This document shows positions 46,131 to 55,785 of a stretch of DNA of 64,000 nt, in pieces. How positions within the stretch are numbered: position 1 is the stretch's first letter; every line of letters starts with the position of its first letter. Under the pieces are notes generated by a model. The model was not told the origin of the DNA and did no database searches. It saw only the letters and a program-made list of their open reading frames with translations. The position numbers were made by a program, and so were the translations under genes. The stretch is from an uncultured Psychrobacillus sp. (GTDB lineage: Bacteria > Bacillota > Bacilli > Bacillales_A > Planococcaceae), in contig CAKQHO010000001.1 in NCBI GenBank assembly GCA_934234185.1, forward strand, positions 1 through 64,000, in the 5' to 3' direction.

Positions 46131-48470
46131 TTGAATTGGTTTAAAAAACTTTTTAAAATGACAGATGATGAATATATGGAAGAAGCAGAGGTAGAAGTTG
46201 AGGTAAGAAAATATCAGGAATCAAAGATACCTTTTCGTTTTCCTTTAATATCTGATGAAGAAAAATTAAATGCTTTAAACGGTAATCGCCTAGAAGTCAA
46301 AAAGGAAAAACAAATAATTGAAAGAGATCCTTTTTACGATAGAGAAACGGTATTTCCAGCGCCACCAAAAAAGAAGGAATACCCCCTTCCAACACAACAA
46401 AAATTTTCTTCTAAACCAAAAATAGAAGAAGTAACTACTCAAAGGGCTGCAGTGAAGAAAAGACCATTTACACCTTCACAAGTACCCTCGCCAGTACATG
46501 GATATACAAGACCAACAAATAATAAAGTAGAACAAAAGACAGTTGCAAAGCAACATGTGTCATCTAAGCCTATTGAACAACATACCTTTGAGAACTCCAT
46601 ACTTTCTTCCATTGTAGAAGACTCAAAAAAAGTCCGGATGATCGAAGAGAAAAATAAGCCAAATGCTCTTGTAGAGTCTGTGTCAACTAAGCTTTCGAAG
46701 GAAGAACTAATAATAGAAAATAATACCTCGCATTTTTCTGAGGAGACCTCTTTCCCTTCTCAGGTTGAGATCACTCCACCTATATCAGGAAGCTTTACAG
46801 AAAGTGAAAAGGTTAGTGCAGCAGCAGAGGTGGCTGTTTCCAAGCTAGAAAAGGAGCCAGAAAAAGAACCTTTTCAGCCGACTGAATCAAAGAAGAAAGA
46901 AAACATTCGACCATTTAATGTACTAATGCTGAAATCAGATAAAGAAAAAATGAATAAGCTAGAGAATACGAAGCAAATAATGGACTTTACTCCTAAGAAA
47001 GTTTCGGCTCCGGTTTATCAAGAAGCTCCACTTGAGCAAGAGGAGTTTGAACAGCCTGTTTCCAATTATACAAGACCATCCTTTAGCTTTCTTCTTCCTC
47101 CTGAAATGAAGGACGAGGACAAAGAATGGATGGAAGAGCAGGCGAGTACACTAATTGAAGCTTTATCTTATTTCCAGGTTTCCGGAGAAATTCTTCAAGT
47201 CGTTCAAGGACCAGCAGTCACTCAATTTGAGTTAACAGTAGGTCATGGAACAAAGGTAAGTAAAATTCGTAATTTAGCAGATGACTTAAAGCTAGCATTG
47301 GCTGCGAAAGATATTCGAATACAGGCGCCAATCCCAGGGAAAAGCTCAATAGGTATTGAGATACCAAATCGCAATTCCAGAGCTGTAAGAATATCAGAGG
47401 TATTAAATACAGAGGTATTCAAGGAGTCCGAGTCTCCGCTAGAGGCAGCGTTAGGATTAGATCTTACAGGAAAGCCAGTCACTCTAGATTTACGTAAAAT
47501 GCCTCACGGGTTAATTGCTGGGGCTACTGGTTCTGGTAAATCAGTGTTCATTAATTCTTTATTGGTCAGCTTACTTTATAAGGCTACTCCAGAGGAAGTA
47601 AAGCTATTATTGATTGATCCAAAAATGGTAGAGCTCGCACCATTTAATCATATACCTCATCTAGTGAGCCCTGTAATTACAGATGTTAAAGCTGCTACAG
47701 CAGCTCTGAAGTGGGCAGTAGAGGAAATGGAAAGAAGATATCAATTATTTGCCCATATTGGAGTCCGTGATATTGGTAGGTACAATTTGCTGGCTACAGA
47801 GAAAAGACAATTTGCTCAAAAACTTCCTTATATTGTTATAGTCATTGATGAGCTTGCAGATTTAATGATGATGGCACCTACAGAGGTGGAGGATGCTATT
47901 TGTCGAATAGCTCAAAAAGCGAGAGCATGTGGAATTCATCTAGTTTTGGCAACACAGCGTCCATCTGTAGATGTCATTACAGGCCTTATTAAGGCTAATG
48001 TTCCTACTAGAATAGCCTTTTCGGTTTCCTCTCAAATTGACTCTAGAACTATCTTAGATCAGCAGGGCGCAGAACGTTTGCTTGGCAAAGGAGATATGTT
48101 ATATCAAGGGAATGGAATGTCCAGCCCAGTACGTGTCCAAGGCACCTATGTTTCAGATGATGAAATAGAAAGTATCATTGAGCATGCAAGGGCACAGGGA
48201 TCTCCAGATTATCTATTTGAGCAGGAGGAGTTATTACAAAGAGCAGAGGTAGCAGATCAGGATGATTTGTTCGAAGAGGCATGTCGCTTTGTAGTAGAGC
48301 AGGGGACTGCATCAACTTCTTTATTACAACGTAAATTTCATCTCGGATATAATCGTGCGGCTAGGCTAATTGATTCTATGCAAGAACATGGTTATATTTC
48401 GGAGCAAAGGGGTAGTAAGGCAAGAGAGGTATTACTTACCAATGAAATGATAGATGAAATATTTAGTTAA
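46131..48470 (+). CDS. sftA: DNA translocase SftA (FtsK/SpoIIIE family)
   Basis: 779-aa DNA pump that clears chromosome from the closing septum; unlike SpoIIIE it has no N-terminal membrane spans. Residues 1 to about 330 form a low-complexity charged linker. The FtsK beta and alpha domains follow, with Walker A GATGSGKSVF near residue 464, Walker B IVIDELADLMM and IHLVLATQRPSVDVITG. The C-terminal gamma winged helix begins near residue 715. The start is TTG at 46131 (MNWFKKLFK) with AAAGAGTGA upstream. B. subtilis ytpS. Confidence 0.93.
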   Translation: MNWFKKLFKMTDDEYMEEAEVEVEVRKYQESKIPFRFPLISDEEKLNALNGNRLEVKKEKQIIERDPFYDRETVFPAPPKKKEYPLPTQQKFSSKPKIEEVTTQRAAVKKRPFTPSQVPSPVHGYTRPTNNKVEQKTVAKQHVSSKPIEQHTFENSILSSIVEDSKKVRMIEEKNKPNALVESVSTKLSKEELIIENNTSHFSEETSFPSQVEITPPISGSFTESEKVSAAAEVAVSKLEKEPEKEPFQPTESKKKENIRPFNVLMLKSDKEKMNKLENTKQIMDFTPKKVSAPVYQEAPLEQEEFEQPVSNYTRPSFSFLLPPEMKDEDKEWMEEQASTLIEALSYFQVSGEILQVVQGPAVTQFELTVGHGTKVSKIRNLADDLKLALAAKDIRIQAPIPGKSSIGIEIPNRNSRAVRISEVLNTEVFKESESPLEAALGLDLTGKPVTLDLRKMPHGLIAGATGSGKSVFINSLLVSLLYKATPEEVKLLLIDPKMVELAPFNHIPHLVSPVITDVKAATAALKWAVEEMERRYQLFAHIGVRDIGRYNLLATEKRQFAQKLPYIVIVIDELADLMMMAPTEVEDAICRIAQKARACGIHLVLATQRPSVDVITGLIKANVPTRIAFSVSSQIDSRTILDQQGAERLLGKGDMLYQGNGMSSPVRVQGTYVSDDEIESIIEHARAQGSPDYLFEQEELLQRAEVADQDDLFEEACRFVVEQGTASTSLLQRKFHLGYNRAARLIDSMQEHGYISEQRGSKAREVLLTNEMIDEIFS

Positions 48471-48491
48471 ATATAATTATTAAGCTATAGT

Positions 48492-48546
48492 ATTAAATAG
48501 TGATATAATGGGGAATACGTCTAATAGAGACGTATCACTATTTAAT
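48492..48546. repeat. Long interrupted palindrome upstream of murC
   Basis: ATTAAATAGTGAT (48492-48504) is the exact complement of ATCACTATTTAAT (48534-48546). Inside, ATACGTCT (48515-48522) is the complement of AGACGTAT (48528-48535) with a 5-nt loop. About 10 nt, ATAATGGGGA, form a one-sided bulge. The left arm includes an extended -10 (TGATATAAT). It may be a regulator-binding dyad or a cruciform. Confidence 0.75.
48501..48509 (+). promoter_or_regulatory. Extended -10 promoter for murC
   Basis: TGATATAAT matches the extended -10 consensus, 75 nt before the murC start, inside the palindrome at 48492-48546. No good -35 is seen. Confidence 0.55.
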
Positions 48547-48583
48547 GTATATAAGTGGGACTGATCCCAGGAGGTTTACAGGT

Positions 48584-49885
48584 ATGACAAAGTATCATTT
48601 TACAGGGATTAAAGGGTCTGGAATGAGCCCCTTAGCACAAATCCTGCATGATGAAGGACATTACGTGCAAGGGTCTGATATTGATAAATATTTTTTCACT
48701 GAAAAGCCGTTACATGACCGACATATAAAAGTTTTATTGTTTAATGAGGCGAACATTGAGGAAGGGATGACTATTATTGCTGGGAATGCTTTTCCAGATA
48801 GCCATCCGGAACTAACTAAAGCAAGAGAATTAGGATTAGATGTTATTCGATATCATGAGTTTTTAGGAAACTATATGGATAACTTTACTTCTATTGCTGT
48901 AACAGGTGCTCACGGAAAAACCTCTACTACAGGGTTATTATCTCATGTTTTAAGCGGTTACAACCCGACTTCCTACCTTATTGGAGATGGAACTGGGAAG
49001 GGTGTCGAAAAGGCTTCTAATTTCGTTTTTGAGGCTTGTGAATATCGTCGACATTTCTTGGCCTATCATCCGGATTACGCTATTATGACAAATATAGATT
49101 TTGACCATCCGGATTATTTTACGGATATTGAAGATGTATACAGCGCTTTTCAATCTATGGCTATGCAAGTGAAAAAAGGAATTTTTGCATGTGGGGATGA
49201 TACTCATCTTCAACGGATAACGGCGGCAGTTCCAGTAGTCTATTATGGGTTCGGAGAACAGAATGATTTTGCCGTTCGCAATTTGGAGATTACATCTCAA
49301 GGGACTTCCTTTGATGTATTCGTCCGAAACGAATTTTACCATCGTTTTACTATCCCAATGTTTGGAGATCACTTGGTTTTAAATTCATTAGCAGTTATAT
49401 CGTTATGCCACTATGAGGGTGTCCCAGCTGATGTTATCCAAAAAGGGTTAGAAACATTTGAGGGAGTAAAACGCCGCTTTACGGAAACAATAATAGGAAA
49501 TCGAATCATTATTGATGACTATGCGCATCATCCAACTGAAATAAAAGCAACACTACAATCAGCTAGTCAAAAGTATCCTTCTCGTGATATTGTCGCAATT
49601 TTTCAGCCTCATACTTTTACTAGAACCCAAAAGTTTTTAAATGAGTTTAAGGAAAGCCTGATGCTTGCTGATGAGGTTTACCTATGTGATATTTTTGGTT
49701 CTGCAAGAGAAAATGCAGGGGATTTAACGATTGAAACACTTGGTGACTTGATTGAGGGAAGCCATATACTTCATGAGGATTCAGTAGAACAACTCCTCTT
49801 ACGTGAAAATGCTGTATTTATTTTTATGGGTGCTGGAGACGTACAAAAGTATCAAAAAGCCTTTGAACAACTATTAAATAATTGA
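48584..49885 (+). CDS. murC: UDP-N-acetylmuramate--L-alanine ligase MurC
   Basis: Adds L-alanine to UDP-MurNAc in peptidoglycan synthesis, cytoplasmic, 433 aa. The N-terminal UDP-binding domain starts [18 protein letters not shown], the ATP loop is GAHGKTST at residues 108-115, and the C-terminal domain has [14 protein letters not shown]. The frame is open from 48545, but AGGAGG (48569-48574) before the ATG at 48584 gives the conserved N-terminus. Its place directly after sftA is conserved in bacilli. Confidence 0.96.
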   Translation: MTKYHFTGIKGSGMSPLAQILHDEGHYVQGSDIDKYFFTEKPLHDRHIKVLLFNEANIEEGMTIIAGNAFPDSHPELTKARELGLDVIRYHEFLGNYMDNFTSIAVTGAHGKTSTTGLLSHVLSGYNPTSYLIGDGTGKGVEKASNFVFEACEYRRHFLAYHPDYAIMTNIDFDHPDYFTDIEDVYSAFQSMAMQVKKGIFACGDDTHLQRITAAVPVVYYGFGEQNDFAVRNLEITSQGTSFDVFVRNEFYHRFTIPMFGDHLVLNSLAVISLCHYEGVPADVIQKGLETFEGVKRRFTETIIGNRIIIDDYAHHPTEIKATLQSASQKYPSRDIVAIFQPHTFTRTQKFLNEFKESLMLADEVYLCDIFGSARENAGDLTIETLGDLIEGSHILHEDSVEQLLLRENAVFIFMGAGDVQKYQKAFEQLLNN

Positions 49886-49922
49886 TTAAAATGCTTAATC
49901 CATTCGGATTAAGCATTTTTTT
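49886..49922 (+). terminator. Terminator after murC
   Basis: The perfect 14-bp stem AAAATGCTTAATCC/GGATTAAGCATTTT with an ATTC loop and additional T. Confidence 0.9.
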
Positions 49923-49963
49923 AAAGGATATTTCAAACAAACGTAGTATAGTATAAGAAAGAA

Positions 49964-49988
49964 GTTTAAATCAATTCTTTTAGGGTAA
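49964..49988 (+). promoter_or_regulatory. Sigma-B promoter for ytxGH
   Basis: GTTTAA (49964-49969), a 13-nt spacer and GGGTAA (49983-49988) match the sigma-B consensus exactly. ytxG is a known general-stress gene in B. subtilis, so this agrees with its known regulation. Confidence 0.8.
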
Positions 49989-50025
49989 AATTATTACATA
50001 ATAATTAATTAGAGGAGAGTGTCGC

Positions 50026-50487
50026 ATGGAGAATCTTTTATACATAGCTGCTATCGTTGCTGCAATAGCCTTTCTGATTCTTTGCATTAGCTTGGCTGTT
50101 ACGTTATCTTCCGTGAAAAAAACATTGAACAATGTAGCGGATACATTAGATGGTCTGGAGACAAACCTACAAAATGTCACGAAGGAAACTGCAGAGCTGC
50201 TTCATAAAACCAACGAATTGGCTGATGATATCCAGCACAAATCTGAAAAACTCAATACGGTAGTGGATGCGGTGAAGAATGTTGGTACTTCAGTTAATAC
50301 ATTTAATCATTCCATTCAACGCTTTACAAATTCAGTATCTAATGAAGTAGAAAAAAATGAAGATAAAATAGCTCAGGTTGTTCAATGGAGCAGTATTTTC
50401 TTTGGTCTTCGAGAAAAATGGAAGGAAAGAAAAGCACTAGAGCAGGCTGGTTATTATACATTTGAAAAAGAGAAAAATAATTTATAA
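50026..50487 (+). CDS. ytxG: General stress protein YtxG (DUF948)
   Basis: 153-aa protein with an N-terminal membrane span (LLYIAAIVAAIAFLILCISL) and a long coiled-coil domain rich in heptads (LNNVADTLDGLETNLQNV). The topology resembles DUF948 proteins. The function is unknown. The ATG has AGAGGAGAG upstream. ytxH follows 14 nt after its stop. The sigma-B promoter upstream explains its stress class. Confidence 0.9.
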   Translation: MENLLYIAAIVAAIAFLILCISLAVTLSSVKKTLNNVADTLDGLETNLQNVTKETAELLHKTNELADDIQHKSEKLNTVVDAVKNVGTSVNTFNHSIQRFTNSVSNEVEKNEDKIAQVVQWSSIFFGLREKWKERKALEQAGYYTFEKEKNNL

Positions 50488-50501
50488 ATGGAGGAATGGA
50501 T

Positions 50502-51074
50502 ATGAGTAACTTCGAACAAAACAAACCAAATTATAAAGATGCAAATTTTAACCATGAATACTATTCGAACCAACCTTCTTATGATCGACAAGCAAATAGC
50601 TACCCACCTATGCCTTCGTATAACCAAGGGAGCAGTAACCTTTATCAAGAAAATGATGTAAATGGTAAAGACTTTATCATGGGAGTAATTATTGGAGGAA
50701 TTATTGGGGCTACTACTGCATTATTATTAGCTCCAAAAACTGGAACCGAGCTTCGAGGGTCACTTTCATCTCAAGCTGGGCAGTTAAAAGATAAAACGAT
50801 AGATTTATCTTCAACGGCAAAAGAAAAAACTACACAGCTATCTAAACAAATTCAAGAGCAATCTGGTCAACTAGTCGATAAAGTGAAATCCCTAAAAGGC
50901 TCGCCATCTTCTCCACAAGATGATGGAACAGCTTCCTCTGAGGGAGAAGAGCCAATGGAATTCATGGAAACAATTAGTAATACCACAGAAGAAATGACAG
51001 AACAAGAGGAAAATGCTACGGCGATAGCTGAAGCTATTAAAGAAGCAATTTCAGAAGAAAATAAAAACAATTAA
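50502..51074 (+). CDS. ytxH: General stress protein YtxH
   Basis: 190-aa protein with a polar glutamine/asparagine/tyrosine-rich N-terminus (about 55 residues), one glycine-rich membrane span with the YtxH signature FIMGVIIGGIIGATTALLLA, then APKTGTELRGSL and an acidic coiled-coil tail. The ATG at 50496 is too close to GGAGG, so the ATG at 50502 is chosen. In B. subtilis ytxJ follows; here a gene on the other strand does. Confidence 0.88.
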   Translation: MSNFEQNKPNYKDANFNHEYYSNQPSYDRQANSYPPMPSYNQGSSNLYQENDVNGKDFIMGVIIGGIIGATTALLLAPKTGTELRGSLSSQAGQLKDKTIDLSSTAKEKTTQLSKQIQEQSGQLVDKVKSLKGSPSSPQDDGTASSEGEEPMEFMETISNTTEEMTEQEENATAIAEAIKEAISEENKNN

Positions 51075-51094
51075 ACCAAATTAAATATCACTAT

Positions 51095-51142
51095 AGACTA
51101 CAAGTAAACCCAGTAGATACTGTGTTTGCTTGTAGTCTTTTT
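51095..51142 (+). terminator. Terminator after ytxH
   Basis: The 15-bp stem AGACTACAAGTAAAC/GTTTGCTTGTAGTCT with one T-G pair, a 14-nt loop and a T run. Confidence 0.8.
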
Positions 51143-51185
51143 ATAGAATCCATAGAAAGATATAAACAATAGTTCCAAAACAAAC

Positions 51186-53318
51186 CTAACGAAAAGCTAT
51201 CTCAAGGTTATCTCCTCCAAATATCTCTTCATTAAAGCCAGAGGGTCTTCCATTTCTCAAAATATCAAATGCTCCTACATTATCCGGCAATGTCCAATTT
51301 GCGTATCGGAAAACATCTTGAAAAATCCATGGTGTTTGTTCTGTTTCATTCCATAGAATTATAGATTCATTAGGCAAGAGATCATTTGAGGTAATTTGTT
51401 TACCATCACTACTTGTTACGTTCACGCATTCTTTTCTCATTTCAACTAATTTCCCCTGAAATGAAACAGTAATTTGTTCAAACAGTTTTTTCCCCAATTG
51501 ATTTGCAACGTCTATGAGGGTCGGAACTTTAGGCATATCTATTTGTAACGTGTCATTAGTATGCAGTGGATAAGATAGCTTACTAGGGGAATTATTTAGG
51601 TTAATGGTAGCTGAGAAGCTAGGAATAAAATAGCTCTTGTCATTAATCGTTATAGAATATGGTACTAGCTTGCTCAACAGCATCTTATGGTTCATTTGTA
51701 AGAACTGCTCAATTGTTTGAATGGTTTCTACTCTGATTTTATCTCTATCTTTTAAGATGGTGTCTAAAGAAGAGATGTTACCATTCAGATATACAGTGGG
51801 CTCTATAGTATAGAGCTCTCCCTGAAATGTAATTGTTTTAACAGCAGCCTCGTCTAGAAGGTCCCGAATAGTAGCAAAAGCAGGCTTTCCATTTGACCCA
51901 TCCAGTATTTCGATTTTATCGTTATTTTTTATAAGTGTTTTTGTATTGGCTGGAACCCCGTTTACTTTTATGGTTGCGGGTTGACCATGTTCACCAGGTA
52001 TATGTATAATTTGCTCATTTAAAGTTACTGATATAGCGGCTCCTGGTTTACCATATAGCCTTTTTGCAGGGATATTGGCTGCTAATAACGCATCGCCTAC
52101 GGTCATTTCCTTCAGTTCAAATAGTCGAACAATCTGATTATTAACCTCAATGGCCATATACTGAATAGGCGCTTTTTTTGCTGCTATTGCTATACCAATC
52201 GGTGTGACTAATTCTGGAGATTCTGATATATGGTTTTCTTTCGTAAGTCCTGAAATAGCATTGATTCCTCTAACTGCTACTCTGTTAGCAGGAAGCTGTA
52301 GCGTTTCTGCTAATATGGAGGTGATTTGAGGTGTTAAACTTCCACCCCCAACTAACATGACTGCTTTTGGAGATCGGTTATTGTTTAACCGCAGTATTTC
52401 TTTCGATATATTTGCAGCTAATTCTTTGATAGTCGGTAATATAGAATCAATTACTTCTTCGGTAGGGATGCGTTGATCAAAACCAAGGATATCTTGGATT
52501 TCTATAAAGTCAGCGTCATTGATTTGACGCTTTGCTTTTTCTGCTAGTGGAAAGTCTAATAAATAATGATCACTTAAAGCTTCCGTTATTTCATCTCCCG
52601 CATAAGGTACCATACCGTAAGCAACAACCGTTCCAAAATCGGTTATTGCAATATCAGAAGTACCAGCACCTATGTCCACTAGAGCTACGTTCAATCTCCT
52701 CATGCTAGGAGGTATTAATACATTAATTGCTGCAATTGGTTCTAATGTTAAAGCCTCCATTTTTAAATCTGCGCGTTTTAGGGCAGAAAGAAGAGATTCT
52801 ACTACGACTCTTGGTAAAAAGGTAGCAATGACCTCTATGGATGCTTCACTGCCTTGTTGATCTACAAGACTGCCGATTTCCTCCCCATCTAGTTTATAGT
52901 AAAGTACACTATAGCCTACACAGTAATAATGACTTAACTTTACATCATCACTTTGAACGAGCAGAGATTGTGCCTTTTGCACAGCAGATAGCTCTAAGCG
53001 GCTTATATCCTCCTCAGAGAAAAGAGGTCTGTTTTTTATGTTAACATTGACAGAAGCTTGTACCGTTTTCAATGCTCTTCCAGCAGCAGCGACGCTAACT
53101 TTGCTAAGTGTTCCATATTTTTCTTCCAGCTTTATCTTTATAGAATGAATAACTTCTGCTACTTTGAGCACATTATGTATTTGACCGTCCAGCATAGCAC
53201 GTTCCTTGTGTTCTTCAACAAGAATGTCTATAACATGAAACGTATCTTCTCTTTCTTCAAGGATAATACCAACAACTGATCTGGTGCCGATATCTAAAGC
53301 AAATAATTTGGATGACAT
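51186..53318 (-). CDS. Large FtsA-like actin-fold ATPase
   Basis: 710-aa protein whose first ~380 residues form an actin/Hsp70-type ATPase of the FtsA/PilM group. Phosphate-1 motif ALDIGTRSVVG is at residues 7-17, phosphate-2 VDIGAGTSDIAI near 216, and adenosine motif MLVGGGSLTPQI near 330. An FtsA 1C-like segment (VSVAAAGRALKT) is also seen. The ~330-residue C-terminal part is rich in short beta repeats of the form VYLNGNISSLDTILKDRDKI and has no family I can name. There is no membrane span or visible amphipathic tail. Similar long 'FtsA' proteins exist in related bacilli. It stands alone between ytxH and aroA. Confidence 0.8.
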   Translation of the reverse strand: MSSKLFALDIGTRSVVGIILEEREDTFHVIDILVEEHKERAMLDGQIHNVLKVAEVIHSIKIKLEEKYGTLSKVSVAAAGRALKTVQASVNVNIKNRPLFSEEDISRLELSAVQKAQSLLVQSDDVKLSHYYCVGYSVLYYKLDGEEIGSLVDQQGSEASIEVIATFLPRVVVESLLSALKRADLKMEALTLEPIAAINVLIPPSMRRLNVALVDIGAGTSDIAITDFGTVVAYGMVPYAGDEITEALSDHYLLDFPLAEKAKRQINDADFIEIQDILGFDQRIPTEEVIDSILPTIKELAANISKEILRLNNNRSPKAVMLVGGGSLTPQITSILAETLQLPANRVAVRGINAISGLTKENHISESPELVTPIGIAIAAKKAPIQYMAIEVNNQIVRLFELKEMTVGDALLAANIPAKRLYGKPGAAISVTLNEQIIHIPGEHGQPATIKVNGVPANTKTLIKNNDKIEILDGSNGKPAFATIRDLLDEAAVKTITFQGELYTIEPTVYLNGNISSLDTILKDRDKIRVETIQTIEQFLQMNHKMLLSKLVPYSITINDKSYFIPSFSATINLNNSPSKLSYPLHTNDTLQIDMPKVPTLIDVANQLGKKLFEQITVSFQGKLVEMRKECVNVTSSDGKQITSNDLLPNESIILWNETEQTPWIFQDVFRYANWTLPDNVGAFDILRNGRPSGFNEEIFGGDNLEIAFR

Positions 53319-53374
53319 CTTTCCACGTCCTTTTCCTCACCACACTTTAACGAGTTGAATCGCTAAAATAACAC

Positions 53375-53403
53375 GTGACATTCTTAGCTATATTGATTAT
53401 AAT
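53375..53403 (+). promoter_or_regulatory. Sigma-A promoter for aroA
   Basis: GTGACA (53375-53380), a 17-nt spacer and TATAAT (53398-53403), 80 nt before the start. Confidence 0.6.
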
Positions 53404-53482
53404 AATTGTTATATCTAAAAATGTATCATAATTTTCAGTCGATAAAAAGGGTCGTTGGATACTTGAAAGGAGAAAAAATGTT

Positions 53483-54568
53483 ATGAAACCAGTAGATTTA
53501 GAGGCTCTTAGAAGCCGAGTGGATGATATAAATGTTGAAATTCTTCAGCTTATAAATGAGCGTGCTGAAGTAGTTCGTGAAATTGGTAAAGTAAAAGAAA
53601 AGCAAGGTGTTAATCGCTATGATCCACTTCGCGAAAGACATATGTTGGATCATTTAAAAGAGAACAATAATGGACCACTGCCTCAATCTACAGTAGAGCA
53701 TATTTTTAAAGAAATTTTTAAAACAGCTCTTGAGCTTCAAGTAGATGATCAGAAGAAAGCGTTACTTGTATCGCGTAAAAAGAAATCAGAGGATACTATC
53801 GTAACAATTAATGGAGAAGCAATTGGAAATGGTTCTCCTTCATTTGTATTCGGTCCTTGTGCTGTTGAATCGTATACTCAAGTAGCAGAGGTTGCGGCTG
53901 CTATCCAATCAAAAGGATTAAAGTTAATTCGAGGTGGGGCATACAAACCACGAACTTCTCCTTACGACTTCCAAGGTCTTGGATTAGAAGGGCTAAAAAT
54001 ACTAAAGCAAATTTCTCAGGAATATGGTTTAGCAGTAGTATCAGAAATTGTTACACCAAGTCATTTAGATGAAGCACTCGATTACCTAGATGTAATACAG
54101 GTTGGTGCTCGTAATATGCAAAACTTTGAGCTCTTAAAAGCAGTTGGGTCTATTAATAAACCCGTGCTACTAAAACGAGGAATTGCTGCTACAATTGATG
54201 AATTTATTCATGCAGCAGAGTATATTATTTCTCAAGGAAATGACCAAATTATTCTTTGTGAACGTGGTATTAGAACATATGAAAGAGCGACAAGAAATAC
54301 ATTAGATATTTCTGCGGTACCAATTCTAAAGCAAGAAACTCATTTACCTGTATTTGTAGACGTTACACATTCTACTGGGCGCAGAGATATCCTACTACCA
54401 GCAGCGAAAGCTGCCATTGCAATAGGAGCTGACGGAGTTATGGCAGAGGTGCATCCTGATCCAGCTGTAGCATTATCTGATGCTGCGCAGCAAATGAACC
54501 TCAAACAGTTTGATGAATTTTATGACTCCTTACAAAAATTCATGAAGTCACATGAGATTCATGCTTAA
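53483..54568 (+). CDS. aroA: Bifunctional chorismate mutase / DAHP synthase AroA
   Basis: Fusion enzyme, 361 aa: AroQ-type chorismate mutase at residues 1-90 ([20 protein letters not shown]) and type I-beta DAHP synthase at residues about 100-360 ([51 protein letters not shown]). It starts the shikimate pathway from PEP and erythrose-4-phosphate. In B. subtilis the mutase domain gives feedback inhibition by chorismate/prephenate. It is followed by ccpA, the conserved order. Confidence 0.96.
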   Translation: MKPVDLEALRSRVDDINVEILQLINERAEVVREIGKVKEKQGVNRYDPLRERHMLDHLKENNNGPLPQSTVEHIFKEIFKTALELQVDDQKKALLVSRKKKSEDTIVTINGEAIGNGSPSFVFGPCAVESYTQVAEVAAAIQSKGLKLIRGGAYKPRTSPYDFQGLGLEGLKILKQISQEYGLAVVSEIVTPSHLDEALDYLDVIQVGARNMQNFELLKAVGSINKPVLLKRGIAATIDEFIHAAEYIISQGNDQIILCERGIRTYERATRNTLDISAVPILKQETHLPVFVDVTHSTGRRDILLPAAKAAIAIGADGVMAEVHPDPAVALSDAAQQMNLKQFDEFYDSLQKFMKSHEIHA

Positions 54569-54583
54569 AAAGACAGAATCGTC

Positions 54584-54618
54584 ACAAAACCGACTCTTAT
54601 AGGAGTCGGTTTTGTTAA
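54584..54618 (+). terminator. Terminator after aroA
   Basis: The perfect 13-bp stem ACAAAACCGACTC/GAGTCGGTTTTGT with a 6-nt loop and a T-rich end. Confidence 0.85.
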
Positions 54619-54623
54619 TTTAA

Positions 54624-54653
54624 TTGAAAGTTAGAAGGGATATCAAGTATTAT
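54624..54653 (+). promoter_or_regulatory. Promoter for ccpA
   Basis: TTGAAA (54624-54629), an 18-nt spacer and TATTAT (54648-54653), 40 nt before the start codon. Confidence 0.55.
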
Positions 54654-54692
54654 TTATTATATAAGCAAATTTATGTTAAAGGAGGGTGAGCG

Positions 54693-55691
54693 ATGACAAT
54701 TACAATTTATGATGTAGCAAGGGAAGCAAATGTCTCCATGGCTACAGTTTCACGTGTAGTAAATGGCAACCAAAATGTAAAGCCGGCAACGCGCCAAAAG
54801 GTACTTGCTGTCATTGAACGTTTAGATTATCGCCCAAATGCAGTAGCAAGAGGCTTGGCAAGTAAAAAGACGAAAACAGTAGGAGTTATTATTCCTGATA
54901 TATCAAATGTGTTTTATGCTGAGTTGGTGCGTGGTATTGAGGATATAGCTACCATGTATCGCTATAATATAATTTTGACAAATTCTGATCAACAGGAAGA
55001 TAAAGAGGTACAGTTGCTCACCACATTATTAAGTAAGCAAGTGGACGGTATTGTCATGATGAGTGATGAGGTTTCTCCTGAGATATTAAAAGAAATGGAA
55101 AGGGCCGATGTTCCAATCGTTTTAGCCGGAACTATAGAGAATAGTCAATCGTTTCCATCAGTGAATATCGAATACCGAGATGCTGCAGCAGAGGCTGTTA
55201 ATCGTGTAATAAAAAATGGACACACAAGGATTGCCTTTATATCTGGGTCGATGTCTTCTACGATTAACCGTGAGTATAAGCTTGCAGGGTATAAGGATGC
55301 ACTTAATGATGCGAAGATTGAAATAGATAACGATTTAATCGTTTGGGTGGATAATACTTACGATGATGGGCTAACTGCGTGGGAGCAGCTCCAAGGAATA
55401 GAAAATCCTCCAACTGCTTTTTTTGCAGGAAGCGATGAAATAGCAATAGGGTTAATACACGGAGCGTTAGATAGTGACAAAAAGGTACCAGAGGAAATAG
55501 AAGTAATAAGCTTTGAAAACTCTAAATTAGCCCGAATGGTACGTCCACAGCTAACTAGTGTAGTTTTACCCCTCTATGATATAGGAGCCGTGTCAATGAG
55601 GCTGCTAACTAAGTTTATGAATAAAGAAAAAATAGAAGAACAAACTGTCATACTTCCTTATCGAATTGAAGAAAGAAGCTCTGTTAAATAA
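54693..55691 (+). CDS. ccpA: Catabolite control protein A
   Basis: LacI-family regulator, 332 aa, that binds cre sites with HPr-Ser-P to mediate carbon catabolite control. The HTH is [20 protein letters not shown] at residues 6-25, and the hinge helix is [12 protein letters not shown]. The effector domain follows, with [18 protein letters not shown]. The ATG has AGGAGGGTGA upstream. Its likely target, the cre-like site at 58306, lies 2.6 kb downstream. Confidence 0.96.
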   Translation: MTITIYDVAREANVSMATVSRVVNGNQNVKPATRQKVLAVIERLDYRPNAVARGLASKKTKTVGVIIPDISNVFYAELVRGIEDIATMYRYNIILTNSDQQEDKEVQLLTTLLSKQVDGIVMMSDEVSPEILKEMERADVPIVLAGTIENSQSFPSVNIEYRDAAAEAVNRVIKNGHTRIAFISGSMSSTINREYKLAGYKDALNDAKIEIDNDLIVWVDNTYDDGLTAWEQLQGIENPPTAFFAGSDEIAIGLIHGALDSDKKVPEEIEVISFENSKLARMVRPQLTSVVLPLYDIGAVSMRLLTKFMNKEKIEEQTVILPYRIEERSSVK

Positions 55692-55726
55692 AAAAACGGG
55701 AGTTTTAACTGATGTACGTAAAATAT

Positions 55727-55765
55727 AAAAAGTGAGGACGTGATTTCACGAACTCACTTTTTATT
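55727..55765. terminator. Bidirectional terminator between ccpA and acuC
   Basis: The 10-bp stem AAAAAGTGAG/CTCACTTTTT has an inner CGTGA/TCACG hairpin and T runs on both strands. Confidence 0.85.
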
Positions 55766-55785
55766 ATGGTGCTTAATGCTTTTAA

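Noticed and set aside
46200..47100. Possible gene fusion in the N-terminal third of SftA
   Set aside because: A long charged linker before the FtsK motor is normal for SftA.
48950..49372. 140-aa ORF antisense to murC
   Set aside because: No ribosome site, no family likeness, and it lies wholly inside the well supported murC frame.
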